From assembly GCA_947489685.1 (NCBI GenBank), contig CANLEM010000002.1, positions 62,001 to 126,000 on the forward strand: a DNA stretch of 64,000 nucleotides, read 5' to 3'. The notes under the pieces were generated by a model. The model searched no databases. It worked only from the letters and a program-made list of their open reading frames with translations, and was not told the DNA's origin. Of this stretch, positions 26,674 to 36,336 are shown in pieces. Made by a program: the position numbers and the translations under genes. This DNA is from an uncultured Aquimarina sp. Its GTDB lineage: Bacteria > Bacteroidota > Bacteroidia > Flavobacteriales > Flavobacteriaceae. Each line of letters opens with the position of its first letter. Positions within the stretch are counted from its first letter, which is position 1.

Positions 26674-29307
26674 CTAGTTCAAAAATTGCTTCGCATTGGC
26701 TAGTGCTTCATCCAATCCTCCTGGGTTTTTACCCCCAGCAGTTGCAAAAAATGGTTGTCCACCTCCACCTCCTTGAATATATTTACCAAGATCACGAACC
26801 ATTTGACCCGCATTTAATCCTTTTTCGGCTACCAAATTCTTAGAGATATAACACGAGAGTAATGCTTTTCCATTTTGCTCAGAACCAAATAACGCTACAA
26901 TATTATTTAATTCACCTCCTAATTCGAACGATAAATCTTTAATTCCAGCTGCATCTAGGTCCACTTTCTTAGCTAAGAAATTAACTCCATTTATTTCTTC
27001 GAATTCTGATTTAAGGTCTCCTTTTAAATTCTTTGCTTTATCTTTAAGAAGTCCTTCTATCTGTTTTTTAAGATTTGCATTCTCATCCTGTAAAGAGGTA
27101 ATAGCTTTAACTGGATCTTTTGTGTTTTTAAGCACTTCTTTAACCTTATTATATGACTCTGATTGCGTAGTAAAATAGTCTTTGGCAGCATCTCCAGTTA
27201 TCGCTTCTATACGCCGCACACCTGCTGCAATAGCACTTTCTGATGTGATTTTAAAATGCCAAATATCTCTTGTATTCTGCACATGAGTACCACCACACAA
27301 TTCCATAGATTCTCCAAAGCGGATTGCTCTAACCGCATCACCATATTTTTCTCCAAATAATGCTATTGCACCATCTGCTATTGCCTTATCATACGAAATA
27401 CCTCTTTGCTCTTCGAGCGGAAGGTTTTCTCTAATTCTTGCATTTACAAATATTTCTACCTCCTTGAGTTCATCCATGCTCACTTTAGAAAAATGAGAGA
27501 AATCAAAGCGTAAATTTCCACTATGCACCATCGAACCTTTTTGCTCCACATGTGTACCAAGAATCGTACGCAATGCCTGATGCAAAAGATGAGTTGCAGT
27601 ATGGTTTGAAGCTGTTCTTTCTCTTTGCTTACTATCTACCACAGCTTTAAAACCACTTTCAATTTTTTTAGGTAAACTCTTAGCAAAATGAACAATTAAA
27701 TTATTTTCTTTCTTCGTGTCAATAATATATACCACATCTCCGTTGGTAGCTTCAAGGTACCCTTTATCACCAACTTGCCCTCCTCCTTCTGGATAAAAAG
27801 GAGTCTGATCAAATACTAATTGAAATAATTCTCCGTCTTTTTTACTATTCACCTTTCTATAGCGTGTAATTTTCACCTCAGAAGATAAACTATCATATCC
27901 AATAAATTCTTCGGTGGCTTTATCTACCAAGATTTCCCAATCTCCTGTAGAAACCTTAGAAGCCGCTCTTGATCTTTCTTTTTGTTTTTGTAATTCGACC
28001 TCAAAACCTTTTTCATCCAATTCTAATCCTTGTTCACTTAAAATCAAAGCTGTAAGGTCTATCGGAAATCCATATGTGTCATATAACTCAAAAGCTTTCT
28101 CTCCAGATACTATTTTACCTTTTGTATTTTTGATTACATTATCCAACAAAGCCAATCCTTGATCCAGTGTTCTTAAAAAAGAATGTTCTTCTTCTTTAAT
28201 TACATTTAAAATAAGGTTTTTCTGGGCTTTAAGTTCCGGAAACGCAGCACTCATCTGTTTACTCAAGATCTCCACCAGTTTATAAATAAAAGGTTCTTTG
28301 GTATCCAGAAACGTAAACCCATATCTGATTGCTCTTCTTAAAATCCGTCTAATCACATACCCTGCTCCAGTATTACTAGGCAATTGACCATCGGCTATCG
28401 AAAAAGCAACCGCTCTAACATGATCTGCAATTACTCTAATAGCCACACTCACTTTACCATCATCATTTGCTGGTAAACTGTTTTTATCATAAGTAGAATT
28501 GGTGATGGTCTCTATTTCTCTAATAAGCGGAGTAAATACATCTGTATCATAATTTGATTTTACTCCCTGTAGCACCATACACAAACGCTCAAATCCCATA
28601 CCTGTATCTACGTGCTGTGCAGGCAATTTCTCTAAAGACCCATCCGCTTTTCTGTTATATTGCATAAAAACCAGGTTCCAGATCTCTACCACTTGAGGAT
28701 GATCTGCATTAACCAAATCTTTGCCTGGGACTTTAGCTTTTTCTTCTTCAGATCTTATATCTACATGAATCTCTGAGCATGGGCCGCATGGACCCTGATC
28801 TCCCATCTCCCAGAAATTATCACTTTTATTTCCCATAATAATTCGATCCTCGGGAACAATTGCTTTCCAAAGATCGTAAGCTTCTTGATCCATATCAAGA
28901 TTTTCGTCTTTTGCTCCTTCAAAAACCGAAACATAAAGCATGTCTTTTTGGATACCGTATACTTCGGTAAGCAACTCCCAAGCCCAATGAATGGCTTCTT
29001 TTTTAAAATAATCTCCAAAACTCCAATTTCCGAGCATTTCAAACATGGTATGGTGATACGTATCCATACCCACTTCTTCTAGATCATTATGCTTACCGCT
29101 AACCCGAAGACATTTTTGCGTATCCGAAATACGATTATTCTTGGGCGTACCATTACCTAAAAAGAATTCTTTGAACTGATTCATTCCCGCATTAGTGAAC
29201 ATTAACGTAGGGTCATCCTTAATAACCATAGGTGCCGAGGCCACTACACTATGTTTTTTGGATTTAAAAAACTCTAAAAACTGATTTCTAACTTCTTGGG
29301 ATTTCAT
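26674..29307 (-). CDS. alaS: Alanyl-tRNA synthetase
   Basis: Charges tRNA-Ala and edits mischarged serine and glycine. The start at 29307 gives the family N terminus ([19 protein letters not shown]); an upstream ATG at 29352 adds 15 residues with no support. The class II catalytic core has [15 protein letters not shown] and [10 protein letters not shown]; the editing domain has [12 protein letters not shown] and the cysteine motif ELCGGTHV; the C-terminal domain ends with [15 protein letters not shown]. Length is 878 aa, as expected. Confidence 0.96.
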   Translation of the reverse strand: MKSQEVRNQFLEFFKSKKHSVVASAPMVIKDDPTLMFTNAGMNQFKEFFLGNGTPKNNRISDTQKCLRVSGKHNDLEEVGMDTYHHTMFEMLGNWSFGDYFKKEAIHWAWELLTEVYGIQKDMLYVSVFEGAKDENLDMDQEAYDLWKAIVPEDRIIMGNKSDNFWEMGDQGPCGPCSEIHVDIRSEEEKAKVPGKDLVNADHPQVVEIWNLVFMQYNRKADGSLEKLPAQHVDTGMGFERLCMVLQGVKSNYDTDVFTPLIREIETITNSTYDKNSLPANDDGKVSVAIRVIADHVRAVAFSIADGQLPSNTGAGYVIRRILRRAIRYGFTFLDTKEPFIYKLVEILSKQMSAAFPELKAQKNLILNVIKEEEHSFLRTLDQGLALLDNVIKNTKGKIVSGEKAFELYDTYGFPIDLTALILSEQGLELDEKGFEVELQKQKERSRAASKVSTGDWEILVDKATEEFIGYDSLSSEVKITRYRKVNSKKDGELFQLVFDQTPFYPEGGGQVGDKGYLEATNGDVVYIIDTKKENNLIVHFAKSLPKKIESGFKAVVDSKQRERTASNHTATHLLHQALRTILGTHVEQKGSMVHSGNLRFDFSHFSKVSMDELKEVEIFVNARIRENLPLEEQRGISYDKAIADGAIALFGEKYGDAVRAIRFGESMELCGGTHVQNTRDIWHFKITSESAIAAGVRRIEAITGDAAKDYFTTQSESYNKVKEVLKNTKDPVKAITSLQDENANLKKQIEGLLKDKAKNLKGDLKSEFEEINGVNFLAKKVDLDAAGIKDLSFELGGELNNIVALFGSEQNGKALLSCYISKNLVAEKGLNAGQMVRDLGKYIQGGGGGQPFFATAGGKNPGGLDEALANAKQFLN

Positions 29308-29438
29308 GAATTCTATAGTATTACTAAATTTATTCGAAAAACTCACAAACACATAGTTAACAACAAGTTAAACTCTTTTAATCCAACAGTTATTTGCTCG
29401 ATGTTCGTCAGTTTTTTCTGGACTTTGCAACATTTTAC

Positions 29439-29446
29439 TATATTTG
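29439..29446 (+). promoter_or_regulatory. -7 element for the M23/CapA/MerR operon
   Basis: TATATTTG fits the TAnnTTTG consensus 68 bases before the ATG at 29515. The region 20 bases upstream is T-rich (TTTTTTC) rather than a clear TTTG, so only the -7 box is well supported. Confidence 0.4.
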
Positions 29447-29514
29447 TTGCGTTATCTTGTTACAAAACAAGATTTTTTTGGTTGATATCCTGCAAAAATA
29501 GCATATTTTAGATT

Positions 29515-30492
29515 ATGTCAAAGGTTAAATATTACTATGATAGTGACACGCTTTCTTATCGCAAAATAGAGCAAAAGAAAGGGCGTAAATTTGGTATCGT
29601 TGCTTTAAGCGTTATTGGGGCTTTTTTGGCAGGTTTTGTTCTACTTCTTATATACCTTAATATACCTCAGTTAGAGACTCCTAAAGAAAAAGCATACCGC
29701 CGAGAACTCGAAAATATGCAGCTTCAATATGACTTAATGAATAAGAGATTGAAGCGGGATGAGACTATTTTGCAAGAAATTGCAGAACGAGATGATAATA
29801 TTTACCGTCTGTATTTTGGAGCCAAACCGATACCAGAAGAATTACGTAACGCCGGTTTTGGAGGTGTAAATCGATATAAAAGCCTTGAAGGTTTTGATAA
29901 TTCTGAAATGATTATTGAAAGTAGCGAACGAATCGATAAACTAACCAAGCAAATCGTAGTACAATCAAAATCTCTTGATGAAATTGCAGATTTGGCAGAA
30001 CAAAAAGAAGAGTTATTAGCAACAATTCCTGCTATTCAACCGATAGAAAATTCTAATTTAAAACGAATGGCATCTGGTTATGGATGGAGAAGTGATCCTT
30101 TTACAAAGGCCAGAAAGTTTCATTACGGTATGGATTTTTCTGCAGCCACCGGAACACCAATTTATGCTTCAGGAAATGGCGTTGTAACTCGTGCCGATGC
30201 AAATTCTACTGGGTATGGTAGACATATCCGAATTGATCATGGCTTTAATTATGTGAGTTTATATGCTCATTTAAGCAAGTATAATGTAAAGAAAGGTCAA
30301 AAAGTAAAACGTGGCGATATTATTGGTTATGTAGGTAGTACTGGACGATCTGTTGCACCGCATTTACATTACGAAATCTTTAAAGATGGTGAGCGCATTA
30401 ATCCTCGTAATTTTTACTACGGAAGTTTAACTTCAGAAGAGTTTAATGAAATGCTCAAAGCCTCTAATCTTATCAACGAAACTCTAGACTAG
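29515..30492 (+). CDS. Membrane-anchored M23 (LytM) peptidase
   Basis: A 325-aa protein with a cytoplasmic N terminus, one membrane helix at about residues 28-48, a coiled-coil-like region (~55-170) and a C-terminal M23 domain. Zinc ligands are visible in KFHYGMDFSAATG (His and Asp) and in APHLHYEIF (HxH). Such proteins cut peptidoglycan cross-links or act as activators during growth and division. It opens a compact same-strand run with CapA-like, MerR, LemA and TPM genes; the next start is six bases after its stop. Confidence 0.9.
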   Translation: MSKVKYYYDSDTLSYRKIEQKKGRKFGIVALSVIGAFLAGFVLLLIYLNIPQLETPKEKAYRRELENMQLQYDLMNKRLKRDETILQEIAERDDNIYRLYFGAKPIPEELRNAGFGGVNRYKSLEGFDNSEMIIESSERIDKLTKQIVVQSKSLDEIADLAEQKEELLATIPAIQPIENSNLKRMASGYGWRSDPFTKARKFHYGMDFSAATGTPIYASGNGVVTRADANSTGYGRHIRIDHGFNYVSLYAHLSKYNVKKGQKVKRGDIIGYVGSTGRSVAPHLHYEIFKDGERINPRNFYYGSLTSEEFNEMLKASNLINETLD

Positions 30493-30498
30493 ATATCT

Positions 30499-31608
30499 AT
30501 GCGTAAAATACTTCTTGTTGTTTTTATTTTTGGTTTAAGTATAACTGTACAAGCTCAAAAATTTTCAAAAGAAGTAATAGATTCGATGTTTGTAATCACC
30601 CAGAGTACTCAACTTAAACTTGCAAAGCCAAAAAAAATTAAGGTTATGGCAGTAGGTGATATCATGATGGGTACCGATTTTCCTAATGAAAGTTACCTCC
30701 CTCCAGATGGCAAAGGCCCTTTTGATGATGTAAATGGCATCCTCACCCAAGCAGATATTCTTTTCGGAAACTTAGAAGGAACACTTACAGACGAAGGTGA
30801 AAATGCAAAAAGATGTTCGGATCCTTCAAAATGCTATTCTTTTAGATCACCAGAATATTTTGGTAAATATCTTGAAGAAACTGGATTTGATGTTATGAGT
30901 ATCGCCAATAATCATATTGGAGATTTTGGTGAAATAGGAATTAAAAACACTTCCAAAACTCTAGAAAAACACAACATTGCATATGCCGGTGTATTTGCAC
31001 AACCATCAACCATTTTTGAAAAAGATGGAATTACGTATGGATTTTGTGCTTTTGCACCTAATAAAGATTGCATAAAAATTCATAACTTAACCAATGCAAA
31101 AAAAATTGTAAGTGAGCTTAAACAAAAAGTAGACATTGTGATAGTTTCTTTTCACGGTGGAGCCGAAGGTCTTAAACACACCCATGTTACCCGAAAAACT
31201 GAACGTTTTTACGGAGAAGATCGAGGAAACGTCTATCTTTTTGCACATACTGTAATTGATGCGGGCGCAGATATAGTAATTGGCCATGGACCACATGTAT
31301 CGCGGGGTTTTGAAGTATATAACAATAAGTTTATCGCCTATAGTTTAGGTAATTTTTGCACCTATTCAAGATTTAATTTAAGTGGTATAAAAGGATACGC
31401 TCCAATTGCCGAAATTGAAATTGATCTTGAGGGTAATTTTATTAAAGGAAAACTACACTCGGCAAAACAAATAGACGAGGTATATCCCTTTATGGACGAG
31501 AAGAAAAGAGCGCTTAAAGAAATTCAAAAATTAACAGAAGAAGATTTTCCGGAAAGCAAGCTTATTTTTGATGAAGATGGAAGTTTTACTCAACAAAAAG
31601 AGCAATAA
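30499..31608 (+). CDS. CapA family metallophosphatase-like exported protein
   Basis: A 369-aa protein with a signal peptide (MRKILLVVFIFGLSITVQAQ) and a PGA_cap/CapA calcineurin-like domain. Motifs are VMAVGDIMMGTDF, ILFGNLEGTLTD, SIANNHIGDFGEIG, VSFHGGAEG and IGHGPHVSRGFE, which carry the metal-binding residues of the metallophosphoesterase fold. CapA in Bacillus helps export poly-gamma-glutamate; in flavobacteria the substrate is unknown. Located between the M23 peptidase and a MerR regulator with almost no gap. Confidence 0.88.
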   Translation: MRKILLVVFIFGLSITVQAQKFSKEVIDSMFVITQSTQLKLAKPKKIKVMAVGDIMMGTDFPNESYLPPDGKGPFDDVNGILTQADILFGNLEGTLTDEGENAKRCSDPSKCYSFRSPEYFGKYLEETGFDVMSIANNHIGDFGEIGIKNTSKTLEKHNIAYAGVFAQPSTIFEKDGITYGFCAFAPNKDCIKIHNLTNAKKIVSELKQKVDIVIVSFHGGAEGLKHTHVTRKTERFYGEDRGNVYLFAHTVIDAGADIVIGHGPHVSRGFEVYNNKFIAYSLGNFCTYSRFNLSGIKGYAPIAEIEIDLEGNFIKGKLHSAKQIDEVYPFMDEKKRALKEIQKLTEEDFPESKLIFDEDGSFTQQKEQ

Positions 31609-31610
31609 TT

Positions 31611-31940
31611 ATGTATGTAGACTTACCAAAAAAAATGTATTATGGGATTGGCGAAGTTGCTGATGCATTTGATGTAAATGCTTCTTTAATTCGTTTTTGG
31701 GAAAAGGAATTTGATATTCTTAAGCCAAAAAAAAATGCAAAAGGTAATCGTAAATTCACTCCTGAAGATATCAAAAATCTTGAATTGATTTATCACCTTG
31801 TTAAAGAACGAGGCTTTACCCTAGAAGGAGCAAAAATTCATCTTAAAGAACAAAAACAAGAAGCCCTGGACAGTTTTGATATCATCCGAAAACTAGAATC
31901 TATCAAAGGGCAGTTATTAAAAATCAAAGAACAACTATAA
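31611..31940 (+). CDS. MerR-family transcriptional regulator
   Basis: A 109-aa small regulator with a winged helix-turn-helix of the MerR type at the N terminus (YYGIGEVADAFDVNASLIRFWEKEFDILKPKKN) and a short helical tail (TLEGAKIHLKEQ, then a coiled-coil-like end). There is no metal- or ligand-binding C-terminal domain. The start lies two bases after the CapA-like stop. This type is widespread and constant in Bacteroidota next to M23 peptidase genes. The target is unknown. Confidence 0.88.
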   Translation: MYVDLPKKMYYGIGEVADAFDVNASLIRFWEKEFDILKPKKNAKGNRKFTPEDIKNLELIYHLVKERGFTLEGAKIHLKEQKQEALDSFDIIRKLESIKGQLLKIKEQL

Positions 31941-31964
31941 AGATCATCTGAAAATATCTAGAGT

Positions 31965-32567
31965 ATGAAAAAGCTTTTAATTCCAATTGTGATACTAATT
32001 GTCATCGTAGGTATCCTTTACGCGTTATTCGCTGGTAAATATAATCAAGCCATAGTTTTGCAAGAAGATGCCAAAACTGCATGGTCTAATGTAGAAAGTG
32101 CATACCAAAGGCGTAGTGATCTTATTGGTAATTTGGTAAAAACGGTGCAAGGTGCCGCAGATTTTGAACGTACCACTTTAAAAGAAGTTATTGATGCTAG
32201 ATCTAAAGCCACATCGGTAAATATAGATCCGAGTAATATTACTCCTGAGCAGATGGCTCAATTTCAACAAGCGCAGAGCGGATTAACATCTGCACTTTCT
32301 AGGTTATTGGTTACTGTCGAGCGTTATCCTGATTTAAAATCTAATCAAAATTTTCTGAATTTACAGACACAATTAGAAGGCACAGAAAATAGAATTAATG
32401 TAGAACGTAATCGTTATAATGAGGCTGTTGGGAAATATAATAAACACCTCAAAGTATTTCCTAATAATATTGTTCTAAGTATTTTAGGCAGTTTTGAAGA
32501 AATGGCACGATTCGAAGCAGACGAAGGCACCGAAAAAGCACCAGATGTAGATTTTGATTTTAAATAA
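31965..32567 (+). CDS. LemA family protein
   Basis: A 200-aa protein with one N-terminal membrane helix (~4-22) and a LemA helical bundle: YNQAIVLQEDAKTAWSNVE, YQRRSDLIGNLVKTVQG, a mid-region RYPDLKSNQNFLNLQTQLEGTENRI and RYNEAVGKYN. The cellular role is poorly known; it is regularly coupled to TPM-domain proteins, as here. Its TAA overlaps the next ATG (TAATG), so translation is coupled. Confidence 0.93.
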   Translation: MKKLLIPIVILIVIVGILYALFAGKYNQAIVLQEDAKTAWSNVESAYQRRSDLIGNLVKTVQGAADFERTTLKEVIDARSKATSVNIDPSNITPEQMAQFQQAQSGLTSALSRLLVTVERYPDLKSNQNFLNLQTQLEGTENRINVERNRYNEAVGKYNKHLKVFPNNIVLSILGSFEEMARFEADEGTEKAPDVDFDFK

Positions 32568-33004
32568 TGTCCAAAGTTGAAGATTTTCTTACGCAAGAAC
32601 AAGAACAGCAAATAGTTGCTGCAATACGACGTGCAGAAAAATCAACCTCGGGAGAAATTAGAGTACATATCGAAAAACATACAGATCTGGATATTTTAGA
32701 TCGAACAAAAGAGGTTTTTCATTGGTTAAAAATGGACAATACCATCCAGCGTAATGGAGTATTAATTTATGTAGCTGTAGAGGATCATAAATTTGCTATC
32801 TATGGAGACCAAGGCATACATGAAGTTGTCTCTCAAAATTTCTGGGAAAGCACCAAAAATAGTATTCTTAAACAATTTAAAGATGGTAATTTTACGCAAG
32901 GTCTAATTGATGGGGTTCTTTTGGCAGGAGAGCAGCTACAAGGTTATTTCCCGTGGGATCATGGGGATATTAATGAATTGCCAGACGAAATATCAAAAGG
33001 ATAG
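32567..33004 (+). CDS. TPM domain protein, short cytoplasmic form
   Basis: A 145-aa protein with a single TPM (TLP18.3/Psb32/MOLO-1) domain: EQQIVAAIRRAEKSTSGEIRVHIEK, NGVLIYVAVEDHKFAIYGDQGIHEVV and FTQGLIDGVLLAGEQL. No signal peptide or membrane helix is visible, so it probably acts inside the cell. It is the first of two tandem TPM genes coupled to lemA; the next ATG follows its stop directly. Confidence 0.88.
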   Translation: MSKVEDFLTQEQEQQIVAAIRRAEKSTSGEIRVHIEKHTDLDILDRTKEVFHWLKMDNTIQRNGVLIYVAVEDHKFAIYGDQGIHEVVSQNFWESTKNSILKQFKDGNFTQGLIDGVLLAGEQLQGYFPWDHGDINELPDEISKG

Positions 33005-33805
33005 ATGAGGAGATTACAGCAACTTATAACATCTTGTGTTCTCATATTAGGTACATGCTTCCTATCTGTGCATACTACCTTTGCTCAAAGAATTATTCCG
33101 GCTAAACCCAAATTAGAAACTTCCGTTTATGACGAGGCTAATATGCTTTCGTCTTCACAAGCAAAACGTCTCGAACAAAAACTAGTACACTATAGCGATA
33201 CCACATCAACACAAATCGTAGTGGCAACCATTAACTCTCTAAGAGGTGAGAATATTGGTTTATATGCCGCAGAATGGGCGCATAAATGGGGTATTGGCCA
33301 AGAAAAAGAAGATAATGGGGTTTTCGTTTTAGTTGCCAAAAACGATAGGAAAATTTGGATTGCAACCGGTTATGGGGTCGAAGAAAAATTAACAGATTTT
33401 ACCAGCAAGACGATCATTGACCAAATTATCACTCCAGAATTTAAAAAAGGTAATTTTTATAATGGCCTAGATAAAGGCACAACTGCGATCTTTGAAGTAC
33501 TTGATGGTACATTTAAAGGAACTCGCAAAAAGGATAAAAGTATTCCTATAGTACAACTCGTATTGTTAATCGTATTCTTTATTATTATTGTAAGAGCTTT
33601 TTCTAAAAGCAATCATGGTAATGATGGCCGAGGAAATCGAGGAAATCGATCTCGCGGCAGTAGCTTACTAGATGTAATCATCTTAAGCAATATGGGTCGA
33701 GGAAGTTATGGCGGCGGAAGCTTTGGAGGTGGATCTAGTGGTGGTTTTGGAGGCGGCTTCGGGGGCGGTGGCTTTGGAGGCGGCGGTGCTGGAGGCAGTT
33801 GGTAA
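33005..33805 (+). CDS. TPM domain protein, membrane-anchored with glycine-rich tail
   Basis: A 266-aa exported protein: signal peptide (~1-28, ending near TTFAQ), TPM domain (~40-165, with VYDEANMLSSSQAKRLEQKL, IVVATINSL, NGVFVLVAKNDRKIWIATGYGVEEKL), one membrane helix (~180-198) and a low-complexity glycine-serine tail of about 40 residues (repeated GGG/FGGG). This is the common YgcG-like arrangement, exposed to the periplasm and anchored by the helix. It ends the operon begun by the M23 peptidase. Confidence 0.9.
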   Translation: MRRLQQLITSCVLILGTCFLSVHTTFAQRIIPAKPKLETSVYDEANMLSSSQAKRLEQKLVHYSDTTSTQIVVATINSLRGENIGLYAAEWAHKWGIGQEKEDNGVFVLVAKNDRKIWIATGYGVEEKLTDFTSKTIIDQIITPEFKKGNFYNGLDKGTTAIFEVLDGTFKGTRKKDKSIPIVQLVLLIVFFIIIVRAFSKSNHGNDGRGNRGNRSRGSSLLDVIILSNMGRGSYGGGSFGGGSSGGFGGGFGGGGFGGGGAGGSW

Positions 33806-33884
33806 TTGATAGGTTATTCGTAATAAATGATTTATATTTCTAAATAAAATATATTCCCTAGGGGTAGTATTAAATCCATCTCTT

Positions 33885-34712
33885 TTGAAAAATTATTATA
33901 TCATACTTCTTTTACTAGTGTTTTCAACATTTTCTTTTGGTCAGAAAAAAAATGACGAACCTACTTCTTATAAAGATGATTTTACCTTTTCATGGAAAAA
34001 AGGAAACGACAGTTTGCTATTTATTGCAAAAAGCAAATTAAACGTCGTAAGCGAATTTATTATATCCAATAGAAAATCAGGGTTAGCATTAAATTCTCTT
34101 ATTGTAAAACCAAAAGACAGCGTTGCATTAATAAAGTATAAAGGAAGTAAACCGGATAGTATATTTCGTAAAGAATTGATGGATAGTTTAAAAATCAGTT
34201 ACTACTTTGGTCACAAATCGGCTGTTCGTCCAGATCTCGATTTTGCCTATAGATTACCTTTTAAAGAAGGAAAAAAATATCGAGTAAGTCAAGGTTTTAA
34301 AGGAAAAGCTTCTCACAATAGTACCGCATCTATGTATGCTATTGATTTCCAGTTAGAGGTTGGAGAACCTGTATATGCAGCTAGAGGCGGACTGGTCATC
34401 AAAGTTATTGATTGGTTTACAAAACAAGGAGGTAAAGAATTAATAAAAGCGGCTAATCGAATTGTAATTTTACATGATGATGGTACCATGGCCTCATATG
34501 TACATTTGGATTACAAAGGAAGTTTTGTAAAAGAGGGAGATATGGTAGCTATTGGTGATAAAATCGGAGTTTCGGGCCTTACAGGTTTTACCAGAGGCCC
34601 TCACCTTCACTTTGTCGTACGAAAAGAAAGAGATATCGCCATCCCAATTCAGTTTAGTGGATACTTAAATGAAAATCTAAAACAAGGGAGGAAATATCAA
34701 ATTAAACAATAG
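33885..34712 (+). CDS. Exported M23 peptidase with TTG start
   Basis: A 275-aa protein starting at a TTG at 33885, because the signal peptide (MKNYYIILLLLVFSTFSFGQ) begins exactly there and no in-frame ATG precedes it. The C-terminal M23 domain (~140-265) has SHNSTASMYAIDF (zinc His and Asp), MASYVHLDYKGSFVKEGD and GPHLHFVV. The N-terminal part is beta-rich and not recognised. It lies 79 bases after the TPM genes, without a clear terminator between, and converges on der. Confidence 0.87.
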   Translation: MKNYYIILLLLVFSTFSFGQKKNDEPTSYKDDFTFSWKKGNDSLLFIAKSKLNVVSEFIISNRKSGLALNSLIVKPKDSVALIKYKGSKPDSIFRKELMDSLKISYYFGHKSAVRPDLDFAYRLPFKEGKKYRVSQGFKGKASHNSTASMYAIDFQLEVGEPVYAARGGLVIKVIDWFTKQGGKELIKAANRIVILHDDGTMASYVHLDYKGSFVKEGDMVAIGDKIGVSGLTGFTRGPHLHFVVRKERDIAIPIQFSGYLNENLKQGRKYQIKQ

Positions 34713-34742
34713 TTCTCTATCTCTTTTCTCTCGATAATAACG

Positions 34743-36050
34743 TTACTTTTTTCTAAAATATACTGAAACCGGTACTCCATGAAAATCAAACTCTTTACGC
34801 AGTTGATTTTCGATAAAACGTTTGTAAGGATCTCGTATATATTGTGGTAAATTACAGAAAAATGCAAATTGAGGTTGCGGTGTGGGCAATTGCGTAATGT
34901 ATTTTATCTTTACATACTTCCCCTTATATGCTGGTGGTGGATTATTTTCTATAATAGGTAACAATACATCATTAAGCTCACTAGTTTTAATCTTTTTGGA
35001 TCTGTTTTTGTACACCTCGACAGCAGTTTCCATAGCTTTAAATATACGCTGTTTGGTCAACGCCGAAATAAATACGACTGGCACATCTGTAAAAGGTTCT
35101 ATCTCTTTACGGATGTATTTTTCGAAATCCTTAAGTGTATTACTCTCTTTATTTTCAACAAGGTCCCATTTATTTACTAAGATCACAACTCCTTTTCTGT
35201 TACGTTCTGCGAGCCAGAAAATATTTTGTACCTGACCATCAAAACCTCTGGTAGCATCTAGCACCAAAAGACAAACGTCACAATGCTCGATAGCACGTAC
35301 AGATCGCATTACCGAATAAAATTCTAAATCTTCTTTTACCTTTGATTTTCTTCGTATCCCTGCTGTATCTACCAAATTAAATTCGAATCCGAAACGATTA
35401 TATTTGGTATCTATGGCATCACGGGTAGTTCCTGCGATATCAGTAACAATATAGCGATCTTCGCCTATCAATGCATTAATAAATGATGATTTACCAGCAT
35501 TAGGTCTACCTACTACAGCAAATCTTGGTAATTCATCTTCTTCTTTTTCTTCTTGTTCGGGGAGTGCGGCTACCAAAGCATCCAAAAGTTCTCCTGTACC
35601 ACTCCCATTAATACTGGCAATAGTATAATACTCACCAAGACCAAGGCTATAAAACTCAACGGCATCTGCGGCTCTCTGTCCATTATCGACCTTATTTATT
35701 GCCAAAAATACAGGCTTATCTACTTTACGTAATAAATTAGCGACATCCTGATCCATCCCGGTTATACCAGACTCTACATCCACCATAAAAATGATGGCAT
35801 CTGCCTCGTCAATAGCTAACTCTACTTGCTTATCTATTTCGGCTTCAAAAACATCATCACTTCCAACAACATATCCTCCCGTATCGATTAAAGAAAACTC
35901 TACACCGTTCCAGTCACTTTTACCGTAGTGACGATCACGAGTAACGCCGCTAACAGCATCTACAATAGCCTCTCTTCTCTTAATCAGTCGATTAAAAAAA
36001 GTTGATTTTCCTACATTAGGTCTTCCTACAATTGCCACAATACTACTCAT
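34743..36050 (-). CDS. der: Ribosome-assembly GTPase Der (EngA)
   Basis: A 435-aa GTPase with two tandem G domains and a C-terminal KH-like domain, needed for 50S subunit maturation. G1 motifs are [14 protein letters not shown] (~8) and [14 protein letters not shown] (~181); the switch and G3/G4 motifs DTGG, NKVD, DTAG and NKWD are all present. Full length. A terminator hairpin of the upstream gene lies between the two genes, so der probably has its own promoter. Confidence 0.96.
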   Translation of the reverse strand: MSSIVAIVGRPNVGKSTFFNRLIKRREAIVDAVSGVTRDRHYGKSDWNGVEFSLIDTGGYVVGSDDVFEAEIDKQVELAIDEADAIIFMVDVESGITGMDQDVANLLRKVDKPVFLAINKVDNGQRAADAVEFYSLGLGEYYTIASINGSGTGELLDALVAALPEQEEKEEDELPRFAVVGRPNAGKSSFINALIGEDRYIVTDIAGTTRDAIDTKYNRFGFEFNLVDTAGIRRKSKVKEDLEFYSVMRSVRAIEHCDVCLLVLDATRGFDGQVQNIFWLAERNRKGVVILVNKWDLVENKESNTLKDFEKYIRKEIEPFTDVPVVFISALTKQRIFKAMETAVEVYKNRSKKIKTSELNDVLLPIIENNPPPAYKGKYVKIKYITQLPTPQPQFAFFCNLPQYIRDPYKRFIENQLRKEFDFHGVPVSVYFRKK

Positions 36051-36131
36051 CGAGATCTTTTCTAAATTTTGTGCAAAATTAGACTTTTTATTTTAGCAAT
36101 ACTATAAATGTTTAATATGATTGAAATACTT

Positions 36132-36178
36132 AGAAAAATAAAAGCTCCATGGCCAACATAATAGGCTCATGGAACTTC
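36132..36178 (-). terminator. Terminator upstream of der, after the choice-of-anchor gene
   Basis: On the minus strand a stem with AAGTTCCATGAGCC paired to GGCCATGGAGCTT (one mismatch and a bulge) is followed by TTTTATTTTTC. It lies about 160 bases past the stop of the 36337-37866 gene. The rest of the 286-base space between that gene and der shows no further feature that I can support. Confidence 0.65.
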
Positions 36179-36336
36179 TAATAATTGATAGTCAGTCAGT
36201 GAAATAATTACTTGATTCAAAGATACCAAGTATTGCGGCTAACTAGGTTACTGTAAAACAACAAAGTTTTTATGGAAGTTATTTTGTGAAATTTCATAGG
36301 TAATTTCTTTTTTCTACTCAAGAATGGGCTAAACCC

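Noticed and set aside
29401..29420. Third TetR-type operator (GTTCGTCAGTTTTTT)
   Set aside because: It resembles the half-site but has a C in place of the conserved T in TTAGTT and no symmetric partner, and it lies near unrelated genes.
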